Shown piece after piece: positions 51,258-63,042 of a DNA stretch of 64,000 bases. This DNA comes from Myrica gale (lineage: Eukaryota; Streptophyta; Magnoliopsida; Fagales; Myricaceae). Where the stretch lies: NCBI GenBank assembly GCA_963930655.1, contig OZ005617.1:3412501-3476500 (forward strand), written 5' to 3'. Every line of letters starts with the position of its first letter. Position 1 is the first letter of the stretch. The notes beneath the pieces are model-generated. The model searched no databases and had not been told where the DNA came from. It saw nothing but the letters and a program-made list of their open reading frames with translations. Made by a program: the position numbers and the translations under genes.

Positions 51258-53850
51258 ATGGCAGCAACAACCACTAGTACACACCATCTCAAGGGACAAA
51301 CCCAACCCACCAAGCCCAAACGCCGCAAGTACCGCGAGACCACCATCTCCGCCTCCGCCCTCACTGACTCTCCCGGACAACAGATACGGAAGCTCGACCC
51401 TCCAACCATTGTCTCGCCCGACCATCACCCCTGGTGCTGCCCCGCTTCAAAGCCCATTCCAACCCCTCCACCTCCACCGTCTCCTCCTCCTCCGCCTCCG
51501 CCTCAACTTACACGCCGTGCAACTAAGTCTAATACGAACACGCAACCGAATAACGCCTCCCCTTTCTCCTCATCTTCGCTGTCCGATTCGTCGTCAACCT
51601 TCAGGATCCGATTCTCTCCGGGCAGTCTATCACCAGTGATGGACTTTACATCCACGGCAATGAACGGCCACGATTCGTTCCCTTCCAGTTTCAACAAATT
51701 CAACTCCGCCCTCACCGCCGGGCTTCTGAACCCAATGTCACCACCTCCTCCACCCGACAAAATGACTCGATCCAGCCCAACCCTATTCGAAATGATGGCT
51801 AGCGAGCCCGAGACCCACCACTCCAGGACCCATATCCCTCCCCAAACCGCCGCCGTACCAGTTCCCAAATCCCACATTCCCCAAATCTCACCCCAGGACA
51901 AGAAAGCCCTAACAATGCAGAGAATCTCCGAGATGTTAGTGACCCGCAGCCCCGGAAATCAGTTCAACGACTCGACCTCGAGTGACATAAAGCTCACCTT
52001 GAGCTCCAAGGACGGAGTCAGTGTTTCCGTGAACCTCCACCGTCAGATTCTGGTCGCGCACAGTAGGTTCTTTTCGGTCAAGTTGTCTGAGCGCTGGGCG
52101 AAGCCGCAAAGACTAGGAGGGTCTCCGTATGTCGTGGAGATTGCGGACTGCGACGACGTCGAGATTTATATCGAGACCTTGAAGTTGATGTACTGTAAGG
52201 ATTTGAGGAAGAAACTAATGAAAGAGGATGTTTCGAGAGTTCTTGGCATCTTGAAGGTACTATTTCCTTTTCCATTTAAGGTTTTTAGGAGAAATAAGAA
52301 ATTTAGTTATGGGTTTTAGGAATTGCTGCTTGGGTGTCGAAAGGGCTAAAATCTTTGTGCTCAATTTTATGCTTTTGGGGGGTAAAACTATCAAATTTGC
52401 AATGGTCTTCTAATCAAATGGAGTCACCTCTCTCCGCCGGTAGAGGTTGAGTCCCTGTGAGTGTGTAGGTTTTACTCGCGTATCACAAAAACTAAGAAGC
52501 TCTTTAGACTATAACCATTTGAAATCCTTTTTACAAAAGGAAATAATAAAGCTAAGCCAATCAATCCAAAAGTAAAGACAACGAAGATGAGAGGTATTTC
52601 CATCTAATACAGTTGTCCTAAATTAGGATGTCTTTAGCTCCTCACAATGCAAACATTCCAAGATGGCATCAACTAGAATTGACTTAGAGTCATCAGTTAA
52701 CCATCTACAAAATGTTATCAAATATGACTGGTGAGATAACCAATTAGGCTTTTGCCTCTTCTCCTTTGGCCTCCCTTCTATAGACGTCACAAGAAGTTAT
52801 TACTTATAACCCAAGGATAGTGAATGGTCTAGGATTTCAATTTCTTCCAGTCATCCTCTTCAAAGCAACAAGCTATTTCAATCGGACCTAAACTGTGTTA
52901 TTGTCTAGGTCTCGGCTGCAATTGGGTTTGATGCTGGAGTCTTGTCTTGCTTGGAGTACTTAGAAGCGGCCCCGTGGGCAGAGGATGAAGAAGAGAAGGT
53001 GGCTTCGTTATTGTCAGAGCTACGCCTTGACGGTGTTGGAGCTGGAGAAGTTTTGAGAAGAGTTTCGGGTGAGGTTGCTAATGGAACTGAGAATGGTAAT
53101 GACAATGAAGAAGTGCTGCTTAAACTCGTACATGTAGTTCTTGAAGGTAAAGATGAGAAGGCAAGGCGAGAAATGAAGGGATTGGTTTCCAAGATGCTCC
53201 GTGAGAATTCGTCCCAGAATGACCTTCGGAAAGAGTCCTTGTACTCGGCTTGTGATGGATGTTTGCAGTTGCTTCGCCACCATATTTTGCGGGCAGCTGG
53301 GTCGGACTTACAAGATGTGGGTCAGATTGCACGGCAAGCAGATAATTTGCATTGGATTTTGGATATTCTGATTGATAGGCAGATTGCTGAGGATTTTTTA
53401 AAAACTTGGGCATCTCAATCTGAATTGTCAGATGCTCATTCTAAAGTGCCTGCAGTTCATAGGTTTGAGGTTAGTGGAGTTACTGCAAGGCTATTTGTGG
53501 GGATTGGGAAGGGACAGCTGTTGGCTTCTAAAGATGCAAGGTATATGCTATTAAAAACATGGCTAGAGCCATTTTACAATGATTTCGGGTGGATGAGAAG
53601 GGCATCAAAAGGCCTTGATCGTCACTTAATTGAAGAGGGTCTTAGTAACACAATTCTCACTCTGCCCCTAGCTTGGCAACAGGATATTTTGCTTTCTTGG
53701 TTTGATCGTTTCTTGAACTCGGGTGAAGATTATCCGAACATACAAAAAGGTTTTGAAGTTTGGTGGAGGAGGGCTTTTTGGAGACGAAATGGGGAGCAGC
53801 AGGAAAGGCAACGTCCATTACGAATAGTTGCTGCAACTGTTGAGAACTGA
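51258..53850 (+). CDS. BTB/POZ domain-containing protein (At1g63850-like)
   Basis: Two exons, 51258-52256 and 52909-53850, join in frame ([15 protein letters not shown]) to 646 aa. The N-terminal 240 residues are Pro/Ser/Thr-rich, with a polyproline run at about residues 70-84 ([13 protein letters not shown]), and are probably disordered. The BTB fold begins near residue 242 ([32 protein letters not shown]) and continues across the intron into [21 protein letters not shown] conserved helical C-terminal region follows ([42 protein letters not shown]). BTB proteins of this type often link substrates to CUL3 ubiquitin ligases, but this subgroup's role is not established to my knowledge. The start is the first ATG of an open frame that is GC-rich over its whole N-terminal part. 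Confidence 0.9.
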
Positions 53851-55150
53851 GAAGTCAAATACAACTGCCATGCAGGGAAAGGTTGGTTGTCTAATGGGTC
53901 TGTTCTCTCCTGGTTCCTTTATGTGATCCCGCTGTATTCATCAAAACCTTCATGACCGGTCATAATTTTGCTTTGTCTGCTTCCTTTCTAAGCCTCGAGA
54001 GGCAGTTTTTGATCAAGGAATTAGCATTCTCAGGCGAATTTGATGGACTCGACTGGAAGCAGCAAGGGTTAGTGTGGAACTTGATAAAGATTTCTTGGCG
54101 CAACACCCGTATCTTGTTAAGTAGTAAACTGAGTAAAAGGCTCCTCTGTTTACTAAGAATTTAAATTGAGTCTTTTCTTCTCCCTTACTGTTTTATCTGG
54201 ATTGGTGTTCCATTTTATCGAATAATTGTCATCTTATACAGAATATTATTTTTATTAAATTAAAGGACAGATTTTCTCAAAGGAAAGGACAACTATGAAT
54301 GGAAATCCACTATCAATTGTCTTGTTCTATTTTCCAGTACACAAGAGTCAGCAGTTGTTCATTGACAGATGGGTGAACTGGCTGTAATATCGTTAGGTCG
54401 CTCTTTGTTATCATCAAAAGTGTGATTGGATAGTCATGGCTTCTTGTGTCCACTATTCCAGGTCCAATTAACCAGTTCTCTCCCTGACAGCACTAAAGAA
54501 AGGTTGAACCTCTCAGATTGCGTATGTCATCTGTATAATGGAACCGATGAAAGCATTGAGAAAGTCACCATGGGAGTGACAATGCAATCTGAAAGGTATT
54601 TTGCGTAATGAGGTTTTGCATTGGGCAGACGGACTGTGGACACATTATAGTATCAATCCTCGTCTAACTTATCTATTTGTGTCTTGGTTCGTAATCCAAA
54701 TGGTCTTGTGGCTTTTTATCAAAGTGAACTCCATCTCTGTTCTTCTCCTTTTTGATATACGTTTTCCAGTGACAAGCAATTACTGAAAATTGTGCTCCCA
54801 AAGAATACTTTTAGATGTCTTTACCCATGGCCAAATTTTTGAACGATTGCAGATTCCTTGTAATTAATGTCTCATTTTGTAAACGTTATTTTATCTGATA
54901 CATGCTAAGCATCTGACTAGTCGACATTTGGGCAAATATGAGGCTGCAGTTACACTTTTGTTGCTTGTTATATGGGAGTGTTTGGAGCTTAAAATAGTTG
55001 CAGAACTACGCTCTCAATCTTCCGCAGTTTCAGAGATAAACGATGGGCTCTGCAATGTTAGGTGTCCTGGTATAGAAATATACGAAACATTCATGATCTG
55101 CTAATCTTAACGAGACTATTCCAAAATGTTGTGGTTAAAATGACGAAGAT
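53851..55150 (+). other. BTB gene 3' UTR and downstream spacer
   Basis: AT-rich sequence after the stop codon. Short open frames at 53952, 54426 and 54601 (plus) show no domain. A BTB-gene 3' UTR, possibly with an intron, would occupy part of it. Confidence 0.35.
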
Positions 55151-55157
55151 GATGTTC

Positions 55158-55870
55158 AAAACCAAACAGATGTTTTCGGTAAAAAAAGGTTGAGTAATTC
55201 GCTCTAGAATTCCCTCCCCCCATTGTCGACTGTCCCCCTTCCCCCAACATTCCCTCTTCCTCTATTCTGGTCCTCTGTGCCTGGAACCACGAATAAACTC
55301 CCCATTTCCAGCCCCTTTTTTGCGAGTTTGTTCCGGCGGACTAGGTGCTATATCTACACAATTTTGGAGGTCTTTGGAGGCGAAGACAGGCGGTGATGAC
55401 TTCTGCATCGTCCGGAGACTGCCTCAGCACTAGCTTGTAGTTGACCGAACGACGCTTGGAGGCTCAGACGCCCGTCCCTTTCTCTTTCAATCTGAGTTAT
55501 AGGTAGGCTTCTTTGGTGGACACGTGCCCTGACAACTATTTCTGCCTCAGTTGGTGGTCGGTTGGCCGGCAATGCCTGCCCATTTTGTCCCTTGGCTGAC
55601 TCCTCTCCTCCGGCAGTGGATCTTGCAGCCCTTTCAAGAACTGTACCTACATCAATTCACATTCTTGGGGGTTTTCCCCTTTATGGGTCACTTTCCACCC
55701 GTTTGGATTTGAGTTCGTAAGGCTATTAGACCCCTTAGCTCATTGGTTCATCACCTTTATGGAAGGTCTGAGTAGCCCTTTAGAGCTTTGTACATGAGGT
55801 GTTAAAACATCCTTGAAATTAATAAATGAGTGAGCTATTATGACACAAGAAAAAACCACATAGATGTTGT
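55158..55870 (+). mobile_element. Possible truncated LINE-type retroposon
   Basis: A GC-richer block of about 680 bp ends in TTGAAATTAATAAATGAGTG and a short A-rich tail near 55850. It is flanked by similar sequences, AAAACCAAACAGATGTTTT (55158) and AAAACCACATAGATGTTGT (about 55852), as expected for an old target-site duplication. No reverse-transcriptase motif is present. This is inference from structure only. Confidence 0.3.
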
Positions 55871-55986
55871 CAAGTTTCTTTTATTTTTGTAGAATACGAA
55901 TTCTTACGAATTTCTGCAGGGTTTTTTGTAATAACCATTCCGAACAGAGTTAGGAATGTCACAACAAATACATATGCAAAATAAAA

Positions 55987-56027
55987 TAATCGCAGCAACC
56001 TTTATTAATCGCAGCAACCTTTATTCA
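55987..56027. repeat. Short direct repeat
   Basis: AATCGCAGCAACCTTTATT occurs twice back to back. It is a small tandem duplication with no further content. The surrounding 55.9-56.9 kb holds no supportable gene. Confidence 0.8.
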
Positions 56028-56918
56028 GCAAACTCAAAGCAAGATACAATCAAGGGGGTTGGAATCCGTGCTATCGGGTTGGGCGCGTTACAGTTTTCCT
56101 ATGGATATAAAATTGGCCCTTCTGTTAGCTCTTTATGTTATTCATATTGGTGGATAAATAAGTGCATTTCTGTAAGGAGTGGATGCATTAGAAACTTTTC
56201 TGGAAAGTGCAAACTACAATGTAAAAGCTGCGGCACAGCAAGCCAGCCCCAGTCCATTTAGCATGACTGCAGCAGGCCCAGTTTGCTAGCAAAGCCTCTC
56301 CGATCAACTACTCCACAAAAACAACTGCGTGCGTGATTTATTTCAATTGTAGTTTGTGGTTTGCGACTCAAAAGAACAGACAATAATTCCTTATAAAAAA
56401 AGTGGCAGGCAAAAACGAACGGAAGTAACTGCGCCGGTTACTAAAGAAATTTCATGGACAACCTTGATCACGCTGTATACAGTCAACGAGTACAATCCGG
56501 ATCATGCTGTCTTCAGGTCACCACAAAAGTGTTATTTGATTGCCCCCTGATTCCGTGGCCTTACCTGCATCTTCAGTAAAATATTTGTGAATGGCCGCGT
56601 ACGTTTTAGTTATAAAAGGATAACATTCGTTTTTTTTTTCTCTGATGATCTGTTAATTGCACGTAATATATATTTATCATCCATTATCCTCAACTTCAGC
56701 TTCTTCAAGCTTAAGTCGTATACGCAGACAAACCAGATCCCAAAAAAGGTTATCGCAAATCTTTCTTCTCTTCTGTGGATTGATGAACGCCATTTTGTTG
56801 TTTGGACGTCCAAGGTAACCAGAGTGCCCATGGTGGTGGAGCTCTCTGACTGAGAGGAGATCGCTTATGATCCGCGTTCTAACGATGTGTCATTGGCGAC
56901 CATTTGTGATCTCCATGC

Positions 56919-58264
56919 CAGTGGCGGAGCCAGAAACCCAATCAATGGGGGCAAACTCTTAAGGAAAAATGACAAAAAAAAAATTTTTACGTAAGGCAAA
57001 AAAATGTCTTAACACTATAAATATAAAAAATTAAGGACTAAAAATATTAAAACAAATTGAAATACACGTACCGTACTATTTGCTGATACTGAAAGGTGAC
57101 ATTAAAGATTAAATTCTTGTTGTTCAAGATAAATGAGAAAAATAAACGATTACTGTGTTTCTATTATTCTTGAAAGAAACAATAGCAAAACGAAGCATAT
57201 TGGAAAAAGAAGCCAAAGGATCTAAAGTTCAAAAAGAATCCAAGTTCCAAGGGCATAAAGATACTTCTCACCCTTGCTATAGTTTTTTTTAGTGTGACAG
57301 TACTATTGAACACGAGCTTCTCAGGAGTGGAATCTCTATCAATAATAAAATAACCCGAAATTGCAAGGTGGAATACATACTTGGTAAATGATAATAGAAA
57401 AAAATTTGGACAAAAAGTTCAATTTTAACATCCAAATAACTATTCTACTCCCTTTACAAAATGAGAAAACAAAAAAATTGTAGTTCAAAATGCTCATTAC
57501 CTGCTAAATTAATGGCTAAAATTTTGAAGAAATATATCTATAACTTGATCCAAACGTCACAAAATTACAATGGAAAAGAAGTTCCACCTTTAGAGAAAGA
57601 CAAGTAAAAACAAGTTAATCTCATGAGCTATGAAAAATCAGACCTAAACAAACAAAAGAGAGATGAAAATGAGTCTTACCTCAACTTTGGATTTTTATAA
57701 AATGTGGAAAAGTCAGACATGTAAAATTAGATGATGATAGTGACAATAAAATGATATAACCAATGATTCTCTAGTAGGTAAAGATAGACACGCAACACAC
57801 TTGAATAATTGAATTATCACTTATCCAACAAGAGCACACCACCCCTTTTGTTAGCATTTGTGATATCCAAATTCTCAACCAAGTCCAACATAAAAGGCAA
57901 AAGAACAAAAAGAAAAGCAGCACTAGAATAGCGAAAACATCTATTTCAAGGATTACAACACACAACAATTATCAGGACTCAGGAGAAGTATAGAAAATAT
58001 TTGTCGCAAAATTCACGACAACGTCAACAAGTTAAGGTAAGATTTCAAGTTTTGACACAAATAAATATCTCTTTGCTTATTCTTTTAGTTTGATTTTGAG
58101 GTACTAGGCTGCTTAGGCCTTAATTAAGGGGGGCGAGTTTAATTTTTAGTTGGCCAAGGGGGGCGGACCTAATAAAAAAAATAAAAAAAAGCGATGTAAA
58201 AAAAGATTTGGGGGGGAGCCAACCGGAGCAATGGCCCCGGTTCGCCCCCCTCCCTCCGCCTGTG
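56919..58264. mobile_element. Non-autonomous hAT-like element with 8-bp target duplication
   Basis: Left end CAGTGGCGGAGCC. Right end, reverse-complemented, CACAGGCGGAGGG. The element is 1,346 bp and is flanked by CTCCATGC (56911-56918) and CTCTATGC (58265-58272), an 8-bp duplication with one difference, as expected for hAT transposons. No transposase coding is visible. The interior is AT-rich. It shares most of its length with the copy that starts at 58459. Confidence 0.75.
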
Positions 58265-58458
58265 CTCTATGCTCCCCATGCGGGTAGCTAGCTATAGTTG
58301 ATGAGCGGCACTAACGATTCTGAGCAGGAAGCTGCAATATTATGATTAATTAGTACAAGAACGTATTAGGATTATTTTTTCCTACGAGAAAAAAAGGGCT
58401 TATGACATAGGAATCATAGCCCTGGGCTCTACTTAAACCTAGAACACACCCTTGTATG

Positions 58459-59679
58459 CAGTGGCGGAGCCATAAAAGCAATTAATGAGGGGCAAACTCT
58501 TAAGGAAAAATGACAAAAAAAAATTTTACTACGTAATGTAAAAAAATGTCTTAAGAGTATAAAAAAATTAAGGACTAAAAACAATAAAAATATTGAAATA
58601 TACGTACCGTACTATTGCTGATACTGAGAGGTGGCATTAAAGATTAAATTCTTGTTGTTCAAAACACCAATGGAGCAACAACTAATCACACAAACAAAGT
58701 ATATATATTCTTAGTAAAACAAAACACATAAATGAAACAAAGTATTTCAAAAAGCATTTTCAGCACTATAACTCTTCAATTCCATAAATGAAGTGCTTAC
58801 TTTTGCTGTCAGAAATGATGTGCTCTATGCTCAATAAATCATGTTGAATTTGTTGGAATTTGCAAAAAGAAAAACAGATCACAAATGAGAAAAACAATTA
58901 CTGTGTTTCTATTATTCTTGAAAGAAACAAGAGCAAAACCAAACATATTGGAAAAAGAAGCCAAATGATCCAAAGTTCAAAAATAATCCAAAGGTTTCAA
59001 GGGCATAGTGCTACTTTCCACCCTTGTTGTAGCTGTCTTTTAGTGTGACAGTAATATTAAACACGAGCTTCTCAGGAGTGAAATCTCTATCAACAATAAA
59101 ATAATCTGGAATTGCAAGAAGAAAATACATACTTGGTAAATGATAATAGAAAAAGAATTGAAACAAAAAGCTCAATTTTAACATCCAAATAACTATTCTA
59201 CTCTCCTTACAAAATGAGAAAACAGAAAAATCGTAGTTCAAAGTGACCATTACCTGGCTAAATTAATGACTAAAATTTTAAAGAAATATAATTGCAACCT
59301 GATCCAAATGTCACATATTACAATGGAAAGGAAGTTCCACCTTTAGAGAAAGACAATTAAAAACAAGGTAATCTCATAGGCTATGAAAAATCAGACCTAA
59401 ACAAACAAAAGAGAGATAAAAATGAGCCTTACCTTAACTTTGGATTTTCATAACCTGAGGATAAGTCAGACATATAAAATTAGATGATGAAAATGACAAT
59501 AAAATGATATAACCAATGATTTTCTAGCAGGTAAAGATAGACACGCAACACACTTGAATAATTGAATTATCACTTATCCAACAAGAGCACACCACCCATT
59601 TCTCAGCATTTGCGATATCCCAATTCCCAACCAAGTCCAACATAAAAGGCAAAAGAACAAAAAAAAAGCACTAGAATGA
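58459..59679. mobile_element. Second, right-truncated copy of the same hAT-like element
   Basis: It begins CAGTGGCGGAGCCATAAAA and follows the element at 56919 closely (TCTTAAGGAAAAATGACAAA, CTGTGTTTCTATTATTCTTG, CACGAGCTTCTCAGGAGTG). Near 58665-58885 it carries about 200 bp that the first copy lacks. Similarity stops at about 59679 and the right terminal repeat is missing. It lies in the same orientation as the first copy. Confidence 0.7.
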
Positions 59680-59747
59680 CGGTGCTATTTGAATCCCAAA
59701 CAGCGGGCTTAGAGGTCTATGCAAGATCAAGCGGCCATATATCCATT

Positions 59748-60160
59748 CAGGGGCGACTCTAATCTTAAAGAGAATTTATAAGGTTGATTTTACATACACT
59801 CATTTTAATCAATTGGTAACTAATTAATCTTAAAGAGACTTTATAAAGTTGATTTTATAGACACTCTAATCAATTGTCAGCAATCTTAAGGAGACAGGTT
59901 TGATTGTATAGACACATGTTTGAATCAATTTACAATTAATATCAAATAAGGATTCTTTATAGAGTTTGAGTTAATGACTCCTTCAATTAAGGAACTATTT
60001 AATATGCCTCTTTTTAGAATAAAATTAACTCGATATAAATTTTTAACTTTAAGTTTGAGCTTAACATTAAATATTATTTAAAAAAAAAGAATATTTTGAA
60101 ATGGGGGCCTCCCTAATTTGAGAGTCTTAAGCAACTTATGTCTATGCCTAGAGCCGCCCT
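59748..60160. mobile_element. Third hAT-like terminal-repeat element
   Basis: Left end CAGGGGCGACTCTAA. Right end, reverse-complemented, AGGGCGGCTCTAGGCA. It has an internal GGGGGCCTCCCTAATTTGAG stretch typical of plant hAT ends and imperfect repeats of ATCTTAAAGAGAMTTTATAA. It is about 410 bp with no coding capacity and no clear target duplication. Confidence 0.5.
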
Positions 60161-60253
60161 AATTTGATATAAATAAGTAATTACGCTCGAAAGGGCATTG
60201 AAGTACTTGACCGTGGCTTTTGTAATCGCAGCTTGCTGCATAAAGGCATATTT

Positions 60254-60993
60254 CTAGGGTATGTTCGTTTTCACCATTTTTTCAGGATTCTAAGTATATT
60301 CACAATTCTACCACTGAACATATTCAGAATTCAAACACAAAAACCAATACATTTTACACAATCTCCAACAACTTTTTAATTTTTTATTCAACATAAATTT
60401 TCTCTCTCTATACTTTTTCACATAACTCCAATACTTTTTTATTAAACAATTACATTAAATCATTTCTCTCTCCACTTTACACAAACACCAATAAAACACT
60501 ATTCAACATAAAAATTCACAACTTCTCTAAAATCCTACATTTTTTCTCAAAACGAACATCACCCTAATCTTTTCGGTGATTCGATTCCAACGCGTCAACA
60601 AGAAGCAGCAGCCAAATGCATTTTGTATTCGTGCAATCAATGGATCACCACGTTCTGTTTAAGTCCAACAGACTTCTGAGTCCTAGGTGATGTTCGTTTT
60701 GAGAAAAATGTAGGATTTTAGAGAAGTTGTGAATTTTTATGTTGAATAGTGTTTTATTGGTGTTTGTGTAAAGTGGAGAGATAAATGATTTGATGTAATT
60801 GTTTAATAAAAAAGTATTGGAGTTATGTGAAAAGTATAGAGAGAGAAAATTTATGTTGAATAAAAAATTAAAAAGTTGTTGGAGATTGTGTAAAATGTAT
60901 TGGTTTTTGTGTTTGAATTCTGAATATGTTCGGTGGTAGAATTGTGAATATACTTAGAATCCTGAAAAAATGGTGAAAACGAACATACCCTAG
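60254..60993. repeat. Long inverted repeat: two MITE copies head to head
   Basis: The left arm (60254-60566) and right arm (60684-60993) are near-perfect reverse complements of about 310 bp, separated by about 117 bp of unrelated sequence. Each arm has its own terminal repeats (GGTATGTTCGTTTT and GGTGATGTTCGTTTT) and is bounded by CTA, so each looks like a complete miniature transposon. Transcription through it would give a very stable hairpin. A diverged relative lies at 2706-2990. Confidence 0.9.
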
Positions 60994-61186
60994 ACGTGAG
61001 CGACATACATTAACGATCCGAAAGCACACTTCCCAAAAACTATGTCGAAAATTTATTCTTAAATCACATGCCAAAATCTGCTCTGCTGTTCTTCCTCTGT
61101 TTAGGCTAAGTACTAAGCAGGCATAAAATCAAATGGCCTATCAAATGTATTAATTATTTATTAGTATATATATCACATAGTCAGAT

Positions 61187-61259
61187 GGGGATGTAGCTCA
61201 GATGGTAGAGCGCTCGCTTAGCATGCGAGAGGTACGGGGATCGATACCCCGCATCTCCA
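61187..61259 (+). tRNA. tRNA-Ala (anticodon AGC)
   Basis: A 73-nt tRNA. The acceptor stem GGGGATG pairs with CATCTCC (one G-U pair), followed by discriminator A. The D-arm GCTC/GAGC, anticodon arm CTCGC TTAGCAT GCGAG with anticodon AGC, and T-arm CGGGG ATCGATA CCCCG are all intact, and there is no intron. Box A (TAGCTCAGATGG) and box B (GGGATCGATACCC) are present. A TTTT terminator follows directly (from 61260), and CCA is not encoded, as expected for nuclear genes. It reads Ala GCU codons and, by inosine, GCC. Confidence 0.97.
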
Positions 61260-61477
61260 TTTTGTTTTCCAGAAGTTCGAATACTGAACTTCCAAGAGGC
61301 AAGCAACCCTTTTTTTGTTTTTAGGTCTTTCCCTGCTCCAATGATTGATATCCATGCTAGACTGATAGTTGCCGAGTGGCCATGGCTCCAAGGAATTTGC
61401 AAAGCATAATTAAGGTCATATGCCTGCTGGACTTACTTAATCTTGAACAGTTATAGTAAGTCTAATGAAGAACCACC

Positions 61478-61616
61478 TTATTGGGACAGAGCTCTGCCAA
61501 AGCGAATGCCAGGATCAATATCGTAACGCACAGCAACTTCAAGTTCTGACCTTGGAGTTGAAAGTCTAAAAACCAGTTTCCTGTCTGCTGAATAAAATAT
61601 CCGGGCTATTGCTTTT
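61478..61616 (-). pseudogene. Isolated exon-like coding segment of unknown protein
   Basis: Read on the minus strand, an acceptor (CATTATGCAG) is followed by 45 codons and a stop: KAIARIFYSADRKLVFRLST, then PRSELEVAVRYDIDPGIRFG and RALSQ. The composition is clearly protein-like, with alternating hydrophobic and charged residues as in beta-strands. I do not recognise the protein and found no convincing upstream exons between 61.6 and 63.5 kb. It may be the last exon of a gene with distant exons, or a copied fragment. Confidence 0.4.
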
Positions 61617-61624
61617 CTGCATAA

Positions 61625-62850
61625 TGAAAGCTGACACAGACAGATTAGCCCGTTCTGGTGTGTGTTTTTTTAGCAGCTCCTTTCCCTTTTCCTCCACCCC
61701 TTTGGTCCTTCTCTTGGTTTGCTTAAGCCAGTCATAAAACAATGTCTAGCTCTCTCTCGCGGGTTGGAAACCCCCACAGTTTGGGACCAATTGGTGCCTA
61801 TAAGCTGCAAAACCTGGAAGGGACTCAGAAACAGGGTCAGTACCTTTTACTACACTCGACAAGCTTGGGAAGGGCCATTAGGTGCCCTATAGTGCGCTAG
61901 TGGAATATGTATTTGATGTCCACTTAAGAGATGCTTTCTAGCATGGGAATATGCTAATTATTTTGACTGGGTTAAGCATACACAAATAAATAAATAAATA
62001 AAAAGTGCATTGAGAGGGTATGGACACTATTCACTCAACCACTAAAATTTATTTAATAATCTATTAACAACAAAAACTGACTTATCTTGATATGAGATTT
62101 CACCTACCTTCTGGCCTCAAGGTTGGTAAATCCAAAAAATCTTTTTTAAAATGAAAAAAAAAATTATTTTGATCTTGAATAATGAAACATTGTTATCTTA
62201 TATGCTTTTTTTGTAAGCTATATTATTAATTATACCCTAAGAAAAGCCAGAATGCATAAATGTAAACCACTCAGAATCCCCCAGATTTAGGTTCCAAAAT
62301 GGAACTAAATATTTGGAATTAATGTCAGAAAATTTTGACAATAATCTATAATTTTTCTCTCAAGATAACCTAAAATTCAAACCCTTACAATTATTCTGGC
62401 ATTTCAAAGCCGAAAATGAATTAGAGGGTGACATGTCTTCGTAATCAAAACAAAATATAAATTAATTAATTTTAACCTCGGAGTCAAATTCATGGGTAGA
62501 ATAAGTATGTTTGTTGATCCTTGTCAATGTAACAATCCCCCCCCCTTCCCCCAAATAGGTTCTAAACTCCTAAATTAAAAAAAATAAGACTAAAGGAAAT
62601 TCTAACATTTCACATTTATTCCTATAAATTAGGTTTTATTACTTGTCACGCACATAGCTCAATAGGGTCAAAAAACAAGAAAATTCAACATGTCACTTTT
62701 AAGAGCTACCTAAAAATTAATATCGACAAACACGCCCATCAAAATTACAAAAATTTATATTGATAATTTCAACAAATTATATGGCCAAGGAATTTCCCAA
62801 TTTACAAAACCATCCACATAGAGCTGTTTTTTTTTTGTGGGGGAGGGGAG
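61625..62850. other. Intergenic, no supportable gene
   Basis: AT-rich spacer. A short (AAAT/AATA)n stretch lies at about 61981-62000 and a C run at 62537-62545. I see nothing else. Confidence 0.4.
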
Positions 62851-62859
62851 CAAATCTGG

Positions 62860-63042
62860 GGTACGTTTGTTTACCAAAATTTTGAAGAATATTTTCAAAA
62901 TTTTGAGAATCTTTTAATGTTGAAGTTTATTTGAATTTGTGAAAAGTTTAAAATGTACGAAAAAAAATTAAAAATTTTGAAATATATTTATTTTGTTAAA
63001 ATTTTTAGATCCTAAAATTTTAGGCAAATAGACGTGTACAGG
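62860..63042. mobile_element. Possible MITE with imperfect ends
   Basis: The left end GTACGTTTGTTTACCAAAAT is loosely matched by the reverse complement of the right end, GTACACGTCTATTTGCCTAA. The AT-rich interior is rich in AAAATTTT. No target duplication is evident. Confidence 0.35.

Noticed and set aside
51503-51901. 132-codon frame antisense to the BTB exon
   Set aside because: A shadow of the GC-rich, Pro/Ser-coding first exon on the opposite strand.
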